Shown here: one piece after another, positions 6,382 through 6,477 of the stretch
Position numbering within the stretch: the first letter of the stretch is position 1
How the letters are laid out: every line of letters begins with the position of its first letter
Assembly: GCA_964606415.1 (NCBI GenBank)
Contig: CAZSGN010000165.1
Span: 1-6,477 of the forward strand
DNA from: CAZSGN01 sp964606415
Lineage (GTDB): Bacteria > Bacteroidota > Bacteroidia > Bacteroidales > JBBRXJ01
DNA: 6,477 nt
Direction: 5' to 3'
Program-made: the position numbers and the translations under genes
The notes under the pieces: generated by a model
Seen by the model: only the letters and a program-made list of their open reading frames with translations
What the model was told of the DNA's origin: nothing
Database searches by the model: none

Positions 6382-6477
<96 letters not shown>

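Overview
The window looks like a piece of a Bacteroidota (Bacteroidetes) genome. It is AT-rich, genes mostly lack a Shine-Dalgarno sequence, several upstream regions carry a TAnnTTTG box (the -7 element of this phylum), and two products are short-signal lipoproteins. The gene set (SodA/SodB-type superoxide dismutase, MiaB, YebC, and a lipoprotein-type GH2 glycosidase with C-terminal DUF4982-like and C5-like domains) fits a free-living or gut-type polysaccharide degrader. I cannot name a genus.

Layout. Positions 1-485 (minus) hold the N-terminal four fifths of a superoxide dismutase cut by the window edge. Positions 588-1916 (minus) encode MiaB, the tRNA methylthiolase. A 205-base divergent region with two back-to-back promoter-like boxes separates miaB from yebC (2122-2871, plus). 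yebC and a small Ala/Glu/Lys-rich lipoprotein gene (2954-3178, minus) converge on a strong AT-rich bidirectional terminator (2886-2941). After an AT-rich gap, 3444-5857 (plus) encodes one secreted, lipid-anchored GH2 glycoside hydrolase. Its frame appears broken only because 10 N's (4894-4903) stand in for an unsequenced stretch; both catalytic glutamates are visible, one on each side of the N's.

The last 620 bases (5858-6477) contain no convincing gene but are dense in repeats: a 67-base hairpin built from ACGCGGAT-like words, with the arm differences in its core kept paired by G-U wobble; a 170-bp element with 27-bp imperfect terminal inverted repeats and a perfect 8-bp flanking duplication (a MITE, not autonomous); and a heptanucleotide array (CTCANNN) that runs off the end of the window. 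The MITE is the most interesting item. The coding genes are mostly housekeeping and show no shared pathway; the GH2 enzyme stands alone without the SusC/SusD, sulfatase or regulator genes of a polysaccharide utilisation locus inside this window.
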